From: an uncultured Mediterranea sp.
GTDB taxonomy: Bacteria > Bacteroidota > Bacteroidia > Bacteroidales > Bacteroidaceae
Length of the DNA: 34,902 nucleotides
Assembly: GCA_939791845.1 (NCBI GenBank)
Contig: CALNEX010000005.1
Span: 1-34,902 of the forward strand
Direction: 5' to 3'
The position numbers were made by a program, and so were the translations under genes. This document shows, piece by piece, positions 24,887 through 32,378 of this stretch. Below the pieces are notes generated by a model. It was not told where the DNA came from and searched no databases. It saw only the letters and a list, made by a program, of their open reading frames with translations. Position 1 is the stretch's first letter, and each line of letters opens with the position of its first letter.

Positions 24887-25435
24887 TTAGCTATGTTGTT
24901 TTATCCATTCACGCACCTTGACGGCCATCGAGGCCTTGGCACGAGTCAGTTGCGAGGCGGACGATTTCTCGTTGATGCCCAGCAACGTGGCTATTTCCTT
25001 ATGGGATTTTCCTTCAAAAACATAAAGGTTCAACACGGTACGATATCCTGTAGGCAGGTCGGCAATAAAGCCCATCAACACCTCGCGGGGGATGGCATCG
25101 ATATCGGTCGAATCGGGCTCGTCAAAGACTTCAGGGACTTCATCAAGGGCAACGGGCTTGTGCATGACATCGTTGCGCCGCAAATATTGCAAAGCCTGAT
25201 TCACCATGACACGTTCCATCCACGCCTTCAAGGAGCCTTCGCCGCGCCAAGTGAATTTGTCAAATGAGTTGAACAGTCGCAGGAATCCATCATGCAGCAG
25301 GTCTTCTGCCACATCGCGCTGGCCGACGTAGCGCAGGCATACGCCCAGCAAGCGACCTGCATAGCGCTCATACAATACCTTGTAGGCTGCGCGGTCGCCC
25401 CGTCTGCAATGTTCGGCCAATTCCTGCTCTTCCAT
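24887..25435 (-). CDS. das1: ECF RNA polymerase sigma factor (Das type)
   Basis: This ~182-residue sigma-70 protein has region 2 (residues ~15-80, with YAGRLLGVCLRYVG and DVAEDLLHDGFLRLF) and region 4 (~125-180, with LPTGYRTVLNLYVFEGKSHKEIA and the HTH LLGINEKSSASQLTRAK). It is the cognate sigma factor of the downstream Dma-type anti-sigma protein, with which it forms an operon. The ATG at 25435 is chosen over an upstream GTG at 25450. A NigD-like gene is divergently transcribed, the same arrangement as Das1-NigD1. Release of the sigma would be expected to raise NigD and its own operon. Confidence 0.9.
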   Translation of the reverse strand: MEEQELAEHCRRGDRAAYKVLYERYAGRLLGVCLRYVGQRDVAEDLLHDGFLRLFNSFDKFTWRGEGSLKAWMERVMVNQALQYLRRNDVMHKPVALDEVPEVFDEPDSTDIDAIPREVLMGFIADLPTGYRTVLNLYVFEGKSHKEIATLLGINEKSSASQLTRAKASMAVKVREWIKQHS

Positions 25436-25479
25436 CTCTGTTCGTGACACGTGTTCGTAGGGATTAAATGCAACGGCGG

Positions 25480-25487
25480 CAAAAATA
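25480..25487 (-). promoter_or_regulatory. -7 box (TATTTTTG) of the sigma/anti-sigma operon
   Basis: A perfect TAnnTTTG octamer lies on the minus strand 45 nt before the sigma ATG. No TTTG -33 is present. It would give basal, vegetative expression of the pair. Confidence 0.5.
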
Positions 25488-25546
25488 CTGCATCGGCCGG
25501 GGTGAAAAATCGGGCTTTAGTCTTTTTAACGCCCAGCCGTGCAGTA

Positions 25547-25578
25547 TTTAACGCAAAAAGGGATTACTTTCGTGTCAT
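25547..25578 (+). promoter_or_regulatory. Candidate ECF-type promoter of the nigD gene
   Basis: TTTAACGC (25547-25554) and CGTGTCAT (25571-25578) are 16 nt apart, the spacing and AAC/CGTC style of extracytoplasmic-function sigma promoters, and end 25 nt before the ATG at 25604. A second TTTAACGC lies 22 bp upstream (25525-25532). No TAnnTTTG vegetative box is seen on this strand. The reading as the Das-type target promoter is inference. Confidence 0.5.
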
Positions 25579-25603
25579 AAATCCCAAAAACATTTTCATA
25601 GGA

Positions 25604-26296
25604 ATGAAACGAATCTATTTTTTAGTTGTCTTATGCTGCACCTTGGCCGCAACATTCTGCTTCCAATCTTGCTTGGAGGATGACACCTATGGCGGTGAAA
25701 ACCTGCTCTTTGCGGTAGGCACAGTCCGGGTCATGGAAGGGCAGGATTATTATTTCGAGTTGGACGAAGGAAGCCTCCTGTATCCGACTGACACCACCGA
25801 CATACACGACTATCAAGTAGTAAATGACCAACGTGCCTTTGTTTACTTCACTCCCTTGGACGAGAAGCTGGCCGGCTATGAGTACAATGCGAAGTTGGAG
25901 CACATTGAGAATATCCTGACCAAGGACATCTATCGCATGCCGCCCGACAAGGCCGACAGCATCGGGCACGACCACATTGATGTGGATAACATATGGCTGA
26001 CGGATGACCATGTCAACATCGTCTACAAGATACACCACAGCAATAATCCGGAAAAGCTGCATATGTTGAACCTGGTTGTCAATGAAACCGATGAACCGGT
26101 CATGGACGGATATCTGCATCTTGAGTTCCGCCACAATGCCTATGACGATGCTCCTGTGCAAGCTGGCACGGGCATTGTTTCTTTTAAGTTGGATGAGGTG
26201 CGCGACCAGTTGGCGAATGCCCAGGGCATACGTGTACATGTTGCCACCATTTATAATGGTAATCAGACATTCACCATAAATCAGACGATCCATTAG
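25604..26296 (+). CDS. nigD1: NigD-like lipoprotein, divergent from the sigma operon
   Basis: This ~230-residue lipoprotein starts MKRIYFLVVLCCTLAAT, with the lipobox FQSC (acylated cysteine at residue 24) followed by LEDDTYGG. LHLEFRHNAYDDAPVQAG in the C-terminal half marks the NigD C-terminal domain and matches the paralogue at 17812. The longer open frame beginning at 25451 would read through the promoter region, so the ATG at 25604 is chosen. Position opposite an ECF sigma/Dma pair is the arrangement in which NigD1 drives outer-membrane vesiculation in B. thetaiotaomicron. Its biochemical role is unknown. Confidence 0.85.
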   Translation: MKRIYFLVVLCCTLAATFCFQSCLEDDTYGGENLLFAVGTVRVMEGQDYYFELDEGSLLYPTDTTDIHDYQVVNDQRAFVYFTPLDEKLAGYEYNAKLEHIENILTKDIYRMPPDKADSIGHDHIDVDNIWLTDDHVNIVYKIHHSNNPEKLHMLNLVVNETDEPVMDGYLHLEFRHNAYDDAPVQAGTGIVSFKLDEVRDQLANAQGIRVHVATIYNGNQTFTINQTIH

Positions 26297-26452
26297 GTTT
26301 ATTTCATGCCACTTTTTGCCCCAAAATCGCATACATATCCGCTACATATCCATTCTATTTCCATAATTCCTTACAGAAAATATTTTTGTAAGGATTTTGC
26401 TTAATATATCACGTTGATAACCAGTTAAATACAAAACAGGAAGCCCTCTCAA

Positions 26453-26494
26453 AAAAACACTTAAGAGTTATGCTCGCAACTCTTAAGTGTTTTT
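26453..26494 (+). terminator. Strong hairpin terminator after nigD
   Basis: A perfect 17-bp stem (26453-26469 with 26478-26494), flanked by A and T runs, encloses an 8-nt loop. The symmetry would allow termination in both directions. It lies about 160 nt beyond the nigD stop. Confidence 0.85.
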
Positions 26495-26501
26495 GCGGTA
26501 G

Positions 26502-26556
26502 GTGTTAAGAGTTAGCGGAAAAACTCTTCAGTGTTTTTTTTAGAAACACTTGACAA
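26502..26556 (+). terminator. Second, degenerate terminator copy
   Basis: AAGAGTT and AACTCTT pair around AGCGGAAA, followed by CAGTGTTTTTTTT; AGTGTTT can also pair with the AAACACT just beyond. The order of parts repeats the preceding hairpin with sequence drift, suggesting a tandem duplication. Confidence 0.6.
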
Positions 26557-26662
26557 AGTATAGTTTATCTTTCGGAAAGCCTCCGGCAGTGGTGGGACAC
26601 GGAATAAAGTGCTTTTCTTGAAACTTATTGCGCAATGTGTTCGCAGTTTCCCGATAATTCGT

Positions 26663-26670
26663 TATTTTTG
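26663..26670 (+). promoter_or_regulatory. -7 box (TATTTTTG) of the purU-his-lys operon
   Basis: This matches TAnnTTTG. TTCG at 26640-26643, 19 nt upstream, is an imperfect -33. The start codon of purU is 44 nt downstream, preceded by AGAAAGGAAATA, a rare Shine-Dalgarno-like run in this window. Confidence 0.6.
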
Positions 26671-26713
26671 CACCCGTAAACAGCAAATATTTCAATCAAA
26701 AAGAAAGGAAATA

Positions 26714-27568
26714 ATGAAAACAGCGAAACTATTGCTGCACTGTCCTGACCGTCCGGGTATCCTGGCGGAGGTGACGGACTTCATTACGGTGAACAAGGGA
26801 AACATTGTCTACCTGGACCAATATGTGGACCATGTGGAGAATATTTTCTTCATGCGCATTGAGTGGGAACTGGAGAGTTTTTTGGTTCCACAGGAGAAAA
26901 TCCACGATTACTTTGCCACACTCTATGCCCAAAAATACGCGATGGACTTCCGCCTTTATTTTTCGGACTACACGCCGCGTATGGCCATCTTCGTGTCCAA
27001 GATGCCGCATTGCCTCTATGACTTGTTGGCGCGTTATACGGCGGGTGAGTGGAACGTGCGGATTCCCCTCATTATCAGCAATCATCCCGACTTGGAGCAC
27101 GTGGCGCGACGCTTCGACATTCCCTTTCACCTTTTCCCCATCACCAAGGAGAACAAGGCTGAACAGGAACGGCGCGAGTTGGAACTGATGGCCGAACACG
27201 GTGTGAACTTCATAGTCCTGGCGCGTTATATGCAGGTGGTGTCCGAACAGCTTATTGATGCCTTTCCTAACCGCATCATCAACATACACCACTCCTTCCT
27301 GCCTGCCTTCGTGGGGGCGAAACCCTATCATGCTGCCTTCGAGCGCGGAGTGAAAATCATTGGTGCCACCAGCCACTATGTGACCACGGATTTGGACGCA
27401 GGCCCCATCATTGAGCAGGACGTAGTGCGCATCACCCACAAGGACACCGTGCAAGACTTGGTGAACAAAGGCAAGGACCTGGAGAAGATAGTCCTGTCCC
27501 GCGCCGTGCAGAAGCACATCGAGCGTAAGATATTGGCCTACAAGAACAAGACAGTGATATTCAATTAA
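26714..27568 (+). CDS. purU: Formyltetrahydrofolate deformylase
   Basis: This ~284-residue enzyme hydrolyses 10-formyl-THF to formate and THF, balancing one-carbon pools. It has an N-terminal ACT domain (CPDRPGILAEVTDFI near residue 10) and a formyltransferase-like domain with NIHHSFLPAFVGAKPYHAA near residue 195 and the TTDLDAGPIIEQDV segment. The ATG at 26714 is preferred because the ACT strand starts there and a GGAAA run precedes it. It heads a long operon; hisH follows after 12 nt. The link to histidine genes may reflect the folate/purine connection of AICAR recycling. Confidence 0.94.
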   Translation: MKTAKLLLHCPDRPGILAEVTDFITVNKGNIVYLDQYVDHVENIFFMRIEWELESFLVPQEKIHDYFATLYAQKYAMDFRLYFSDYTPRMAIFVSKMPHCLYDLLARYTAGEWNVRIPLIISNHPDLEHVARRFDIPFHLFPITKENKAEQERRELELMAEHGVNFIVLARYMQVVSEQLIDAFPNRIINIHHSFLPAFVGAKPYHAAFERGVKIIGATSHYVTTDLDAGPIIEQDVVRITHKDTVQDLVNKGKDLEKIVLSRAVQKHIERKILAYKNKTVIFN

Positions 27569-27580
27569 TCCCATAGAGCC

Positions 27581-28171
27581 ATGAGCATAGCAATCATCAA
27601 ATACAATGCAGGCAATATCCGCTCCGTGGACTATGCCTTGCGCCGCCTGGGTGTGGAGCCGGTCATCACGGCAGACGAGGAAACGTTGCGCCGGGCAGAC
27701 CGCGTGATATTCCCCGGCGTAGGCGAGGCCGCCACTACCATGGAATTTCTCCGCACTTCTGGATTGGACCGACTGATACTCAGCCTGAGGCAACCCGTAT
27801 TGGGCATCTGCCTGGGCATGCAACTAATGTGCCGCCACTCCGAGGAGGGCGATGCCGACGGACTGGGCATCTTCGATGCCGAGGTGCGCCGCTTCGTCTC
27901 CACCCGCCACGAGGACAAGGTGCCCCACATGGGATGGAACACCATCGGACGGACGTGCAGCCCCTTGTTCCGCGGATTTGAAAAGGATGAGTATGTCTAC
28001 TTCGTGCACAGCTACTACGTGCCGCTGCATCCATGCACGGCGGCGGTGACGGACTACATACATCCTTTCAGCGCGGCTCTGCACAAGGACAATTTCCATG
28101 CCACCCAGTTCCACCCTGAGAAGAGCGGAAGCGTGGGCGAGCGCATCTTGCATAATTTCCTGACCTTATAA
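27581..28171 (+). CDS. hisH: Imidazole glycerol phosphate synthase, glutaminase subunit
   Basis: This 196-residue class I glutaminase supplies ammonia to HisF. The nucleophile C77 is in LGICLGMQLM and the His-Glu pair is in ATQFHPEKSG near residue 179. With HisF it converts PRFAR to imidazole glycerol phosphate and AICAR. It is followed by hisA after 17 nt, the usual hisH-A-F-IE order of Bacteroides. hisG, D, C and B are not in the window. Confidence 0.96.
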   Translation: MSIAIIKYNAGNIRSVDYALRRLGVEPVITADEETLRRADRVIFPGVGEAATTMEFLRTSGLDRLILSLRQPVLGICLGMQLMCRHSEEGDADGLGIFDAEVRRFVSTRHEDKVPHMGWNTIGRTCSPLFRGFEKDEYVYFVHSYYVPLHPCTAAVTDYIHPFSAALHKDNFHATQFHPEKSGSVGERILHNFLTL

Positions 28172-28188
28172 TATAAATATGTATAGCC

Positions 28189-28932
28189 ATGATTGAATTG
28201 ATACCTGCCATAGACATGATTGAAGGGAAGTGCGTACGCCTCTCCCAAGGAAAGTATGAGAGCAAGAAAATCTATCATGAAGACCCGCTGGAGGTGGCAA
28301 AAGCCTTCGAGGCACACGGCATTCGTCGCCTGCATGTGGTAGACTTGGACGGGGCGGCCTCGCATCACATCGTGAACCACCGGGCTTTGGAGCGACTGGC
28401 CACACATACTTCGCTGGACATTGACTTTGGCGGAGGCATCAAGACGGACAAAGATTTGCAAATAGCTTTCGAATGTGGCGCAAAGATGGTGACAGGAGGA
28501 AGCATTGCCGTGAAGGAGCCCGCCACCTTCCTACGCTGGCTGCAGGCATACGGGGCGGAGCGCATCATTCTTGGTGCGGACGTGAAGGATGGACGCATTG
28601 CCGTCAGCGGCTGGAAGGAAGAAAGCACGTGCCAACTCTTCCCTTTCCTGGACGACTATGTGGCGAAGGGAGTCATGCAAGTCATCTGCACGGACATCGG
28701 CCGGGATGGAATGCTGCAAGGCCCGTCGCTGGAGTTATACAAAGAGATATTGCGGCAACATCCTTCCCTCCATTTGGTAGCAAGCGGGGGCGTCAGCGGC
28801 ATCCGTGATGTGGAGGCACTGGCCGGGGCGGGCATTCCGGCCGTCATCATCGGCAAGGCTTTCTACGAAGGGCGCATCACGCTGGAGGATATGGAAAGAG
28901 CGATAACCACTAATCACGATACAAAATGTTAG
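28189..28932 (+). CDS. hisA: ProFAR isomerase
   Basis: This 247-residue (beta/alpha)8 isomerase converts ProFAR to PRFAR. It opens [19 protein letters not shown], with the catalytic aspartate in PAID, and has the second-half counterpart [15 protein letters not shown] near residue 165. The two phosphate-binding glycine motifs (DFGGGI and ASGGVSGI) are present. It overlaps hisF by 7 nt. Confidence 0.96.
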   Translation: MIELIPAIDMIEGKCVRLSQGKYESKKIYHEDPLEVAKAFEAHGIRRLHVVDLDGAASHHIVNHRALERLATHTSLDIDFGGGIKTDKDLQIAFECGAKMVTGGSIAVKEPATFLRWLQAYGAERIILGADVKDGRIAVSGWKEESTCQLFPFLDDYVAKGVMQVICTDIGRDGMLQGPSLELYKEILRQHPSLHLVASGGVSGIRDVEALAGAGIPAVIIGKAFYEGRITLEDMERAITTNHDTKC

Positions 28933-29684
28933 CAAAACGAATCATACCCTGCCTGGACATCAAGGACGGACAAACGGTGAAAGGCACCAACTTTGTCAAC
29001 CTGCGCCAGGCGGGTGACCCCGTCGAACTGGCCCGTGCCTACAGCGGGCAGGGGGCGGACGAACTGGTATTTCTGGACATCACCGCCAGCTTTGAGGGGC
29101 GCAAAACCTTCACGGAACTGGTGAAACGCATTGCCGCCAACATCAGCATCCCTTTCACCGTGGGAGGCGGCATACACGAACTGGACGATGTGGCGAGCCT
29201 GCTGGAGGCGGGGGCGGACAAGATTTCCATCAACTCGGCCGCCATTCGCCGTCCGGAATTGATAGACGAGATAGCAAGCCACTTTGGTTCTCAAGTCTGC
29301 GTCCTGGCCGTGGATGCCAAACAGACGGACAAAGGGTGGCGTTGCTACCTGAACGGAGGACGGGTGGAGACGGACAAGGAGCTTTTCGCCTGGACACGCG
29401 AGGCGCAGGAACGCGGTGCAGGCGAAGTGCTTTTCACCAGTATGGACCATGACGGAGTGAAGACGGGCTATGCCAACGAAGCCTTGGCCCGGCTGGCCGA
29501 CACACTCTCCATCCCGGTCATTGCATCGGGCGGAGCGGGTGCCAAAGAGCACTTCCGAGACGCATTTGTGGAAGGAAAAGCCGACGCCGCACTGGCTGCC
29601 AGCGTTTTTCACTTCGGAGAGATAAATATTCCCGAATTAAAGTCGTATCTTTGCGCCCAGGGAATTCCCGTCCGCTTGGTATGA
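28926..29684 (+). CDS. hisF: Imidazole glycerol phosphate synthase, cyclase subunit
   Basis: This 252-residue (beta/alpha)8 partner of HisH begins [20 protein letters not shown], with catalytic D11 in CLDI and the second catalytic aspartate in [13 protein letters not shown] near residue 180. FTVGGGI and ASGGAG bind the two phosphates. The 3' end carries a TATCTTTG -7-like octamer at 29646-29653. Confidence 0.96.
   Translation: MLAKRIIPCLDIKDGQTVKGTNFVNLRQAGDPVELARAYSGQGADELVFLDITASFEGRKTFTELVKRIAANISIPFTVGGGIHELDDVASLLEAGADKISINSAAIRRPELIDEIASHFGSQVCVLAVDAKQTDKGWRCYLNGGRVETDKELFAWTREAQERGAGEVLFTSMDHDGVKTGYANEALARLADTLSIPVIASGGAGAKEHFRDAFVEGKADAALAASVFHFGEINIPELKSYLCAQGIPVRLV
29646..29653 (+). 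promoter_or_regulatory. Possible internal -7 box before hisIE
   Basis: TATCTTTG inside the end of hisF matches the TAnnTTTG consensus and is followed by a short A-rich leader to the hisIE ATG at 29711. No -33 box is visible and chance occurrence in coding sequence is possible. If real it would let hisIE, ftsE, lysC and lysA be expressed apart from the upstream genes. Confidence 0.3.
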
Positions 29685-29710
29685 ACGGATTAGTAACAAA
29701 TAATGGAAGT

Positions 29711-30322
29711 ATGAACTTGAACTTTGAGAAGATGAACGGGCTTGTCCCCGCCATCATACAAGATGCCGACACGGCCAAGGTGCTGATGCTGGGATTCATG
29801 AACGAGGAAGCTTACCACCGAACGGTGGAGAGCGGTAAGGTGACTTTCTTCAGCCGCACGAAGAATCGACTTTGGACCAAGGGCGAGGAGAGCGGAAACT
29901 TTCTGCACGTCGTCTCCATCCAGGAAGATTGCGACCACGACACGTTGCTCATTCAGGCACATCCTGCAGGTCCCGTCTGCCACACCGGCACGGATACTTG
30001 CTGGGGCGACAAGAACGAGCAGCCTGTGATGTTCCTCAAGACCTTGCAGGACTTTATCTGCAAGCGCCACGAGGAGATGCCCGAAGGCTCCTACACCACC
30101 AGCCTCTTCCGCTCCGGCGTCAACAAGATGGCGCAGAAGGTGGGCGAAGAGGCCGTGGAAACGGTCATTGAGGCTTGCAACGGCACGGACGACCGCCTCA
30201 TCTACGAGGGAGCTGACTTGCTATATCACCTCATCGTCCTCCTGACGTCCAAGGGCTACCGCATCGAGGATTTGGCCCGCGAACTTCAGGAACGTCACAG
30301 CGGCACATGGAAGAAGCACTGA
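29711..30322 (+). CDS. hisI: PR-AMP cyclohydrolase / PR-ATP pyrophosphohydrolase fusion
   Basis: This ~203-residue bifunctional HisIE enzyme carries out steps 2 and 3 of histidine synthesis. The HisI half (about 1-105) has SRTKNRLWTKGEESGN and the metal-binding region CDHDTLLIQ / GPVCHTGTDTCW. The HisE half (about 110-203) has KVGEEAVETVIEA near residue 145. The ATG at 29711 fits homologue starts; an ATG at 29681 overlapping the hisF stop is the alternative. It overlaps the following ABC ATPase gene by 16 nt. Confidence 0.94.
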   Translation: MNLNFEKMNGLVPAIIQDADTAKVLMLGFMNEEAYHRTVESGKVTFFSRTKNRLWTKGEESGNFLHVVSIQEDCDHDTLLIQAHPAGPVCHTGTDTCWGDKNEQPVMFLKTLQDFICKRHEEMPEGSYTTSLFRSGVNKMAQKVGEEAVETVIEACNGTDDRLIYEGADLLYHLIVLLTSKGYRIEDLARELQERHSGTWKKH

Positions 30323-31014
30323 TAAGATACAAGGACGTAGAAATACACCAACAGGAGTTGTGCGTGTTGGGCGGTGTGAACCTGGAGTTGCACGCAGGCG
30401 AGTTGGTCTACCTGATAGGCAAGGTAGGTTCCGGCAAGACCAGCCTGCTCAAGACTTTCTACGCCGAGCTGGACGTGGAGTCGGGCGAGGCCGAAGTGCT
30501 GGGCTACGACATGCGCCGCCTCAAGCGCAAGCACATCCCCGAATTGAGGCGGAAGTTGGGTATCGTTTTCCAGGACTACCAGTTGCTCACCGACCGCACG
30601 GTCTACCATAACCTGGAGTTCGTGCTGAAGGCCACTGGCTGGAAGGACAAGGCGAAGATAAAGGATCGCATTGCCGAGGTGCTGGCTTTGGTGGGCATGG
30701 AGCGCAAGGGATACAAGTTTCCCCACGAACTGTCCGGTGGAGAACAACAACGTATAGGTATTGCGCGGGCCATGCTCAATTCGCCTCGAATTATCCTGGC
30801 TGACGAGCCCACAGGCAACCTGGACGCGGAGACGGGATACACCATCGCGGGACTGCTGGACAACTTGAGCCGCCAAGGTTCCTTGGTGGTGGTGACGACG
30901 CACAACCTGCGCCTGTTGGAGGACTTCCCCGGACGGGTTTACCGCTGTACCGACCATCGCTTGGAGGAAATCACTGGAAGCAAAGATTATACGGACAAAA
31001 AATCAACAATATAA
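30307..31014 (+). CDS. ftsE: FtsE-type ABC transporter ATP-binding protein
   Basis: This 235-residue ATPase has Walker A GKVGSGKTS near residue 38, Q-loop VFQDYQLL, signature LSGGEQQRIGIARAML near 140, Walker B IILADEPTGNLD and a switch histidine in VVTTHN. The short Q-loop region and overall size match FtsE, which with membrane partner FtsX controls peptidoglycan hydrolases at division. No ftsX is nearby. The gene overlaps hisIE and precedes lysC by 4 nt (16 nt to the preferred lysC start), placing a division ATPase in an amino-acid operon. Confidence 0.82.
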   Translation: MEEALIRYKDVEIHQQELCVLGGVNLELHAGELVYLIGKVGSGKTSLLKTFYAELDVESGEAEVLGYDMRRLKRKHIPELRRKLGIVFQDYQLLTDRTVYHNLEFVLKATGWKDKAKIKDRIAEVLALVGMERKGYKFPHELSGGEQQRIGIARAMLNSPRIILADEPTGNLDAETGYTIAGLLDNLSRQGSLVVVTTHNLRLLEDFPGRVYRCTDHRLEEITGSKDYTDKKSTI

Positions 31015-31030
31015 CGAAATGAATACAGGA

Positions 31031-32350
31031 ATGAAAGTTTTAAAGTTTGGAGGTACTTCGGTAGGTTCCGCCCAGCGGATGAAAGAAGTGGCCAAATTGA
31101 TTACCGACGGCGAACGCAAGATAGTGGTGCTTTCCGCCATGTCGGGTACCACGAACACCTTGGTGGAGATTTCGGACTATCTGTACAAGAAGAATCCGGA
31201 AGGTGCCAATGAGATCATCAACCGGCTGGAAGCCAAATACCGCGGACACATTGATGAATTGTATGCCACGCCGGAGTACAAGCAGAAGGGCTTGGAACTG
31301 ATTCGCTCGCACTTCGACTATATCCGCTCCTACACGAAGGACTTGTTCACCCTTTTCGAGGAGAAAGTCATCCTGGCACAGGGGGAACTGATTTCCACGG
31401 GCATGATGAACCTCTACCTGCTGGAATGTGGTGTGAACACCGTCCTCCTGCCCGCCTTGGAGTTTATGCGAACGGACAAGAACGCCGAACCCGACCCCGT
31501 TTACATCAAGGAGAAGCTGCACGCCCAGCTGGAGTTACATCCTGATGCTGACATCTACATCACGCAGGGCTTCATCTGCCGCAATGCCTACGGCGAGATT
31601 GACAACCTGCAGCGTGGAGGCAGCGACTATACCGCTTCCCTTATCGGTGCCGCCATCAATGCTTCGGAGATTCAGATTTGGACGGATATCGATGGCATGC
31701 ACAACAATGACCCGCGCATCGTGGACAAGACCTCGCCCGTGCGCCACCTGCACTTCGAGGAAGCCGCCGAATTGGCCTACTTTGGTGCCAAGATCCTGCA
31801 CCCCACGTGCATTCAGCCCGCCAAGTACGCCAACATTCCCGTACGCCTGCTCAACACGATGGATCCCAAGGCCGAAGGTACCCTCATCTCCAACGACACG
31901 GAGAAAGGCAAAATTAAGGCCGTGGCCGCCAAGGACAACATCACCGCCATCAAGATCAAGTCCAGCCGCATGCTCTTGGCCTACGGTTTCCTGCGCAAGG
32001 TCTTCGAGATATTCGAGAGCTACCAGACCTCCATTGATATGATTTGTACTTCCGAGGTGGGCGTCTCTGTCTCCATTGATAATGTGAAGCACCTGAATGA
32101 AATCTTGGACGACCTGAAGAAGTACGGTACCGTCACCGTGGACAGCGACATGTGCATCATCTGTGTTGTGGGCGACCTGGAGTGGGAAAATGTGGGCTTC
32201 GAGGCCAAGGCTTTGGATGCCATGCGCGATATCCCTGTCCGTATGATTTCCTTCGGCGGAAGCAATTACAACATCTCTTTCCTCATCCGCGAGTGTGACA
32301 AGAAGGCAGCCCTCCAGTCGCTGAGCAAGGCGCTCTTCAACGAAGGATAA
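31031..32350 (+). CDS. lysC: Aspartate kinase
   Basis: This ~439-residue monofunctional aspartokinase begins MKVLKFGGTSVGSAQRM, with the KFGGTSV ATP/aspartate motif. LIGAAINASEIQIWTDIDG lies in the kinase core, and two ACT regulatory domains follow from about residue 300. It catalyses the first step towards lysine, threonine and methionine; pairing with lysA suggests a lysine/diaminopimelate role and feedback by lysine. An in-frame ATG four codons upstream (31019) is the alternative start. Confidence 0.93.
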   Translation: MKVLKFGGTSVGSAQRMKEVAKLITDGERKIVVLSAMSGTTNTLVEISDYLYKKNPEGANEIINRLEAKYRGHIDELYATPEYKQKGLELIRSHFDYIRSYTKDLFTLFEEKVILAQGELISTGMMNLYLLECGVNTVLLPALEFMRTDKNAEPDPVYIKEKLHAQLELHPDADIYITQGFICRNAYGEIDNLQRGGSDYTASLIGAAINASEIQIWTDIDGMHNNDPRIVDKTSPVRHLHFEEAAELAYFGAKILHPTCIQPAKYANIPVRLLNTMDPKAEGTLISNDTEKGKIKAVAAKDNITAIKIKSSRMLLAYGFLRKVFEIFESYQTSIDMICTSEVGVSVSIDNVKHLNEILDDLKKYGTVTVDSDMCIICVVGDLEWENVGFEAKALDAMRDIPVRMISFGGSNYNISFLIRECDKKAALQSLSKALFNEG

Positions 32351-32378
32351 TGCAATCCACAAATACAGATACAACCAC

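Larger units (their letters stand above)
26297..26713. other. 417-bp intergenic region before purU
   Basis: The first ~150 bp is AT-rich with nothing recognisable. Stacked hairpin terminators occupy about 26453-26556, and the purU -7 box is at 26663. No gene is supported. Confidence 0.6.
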
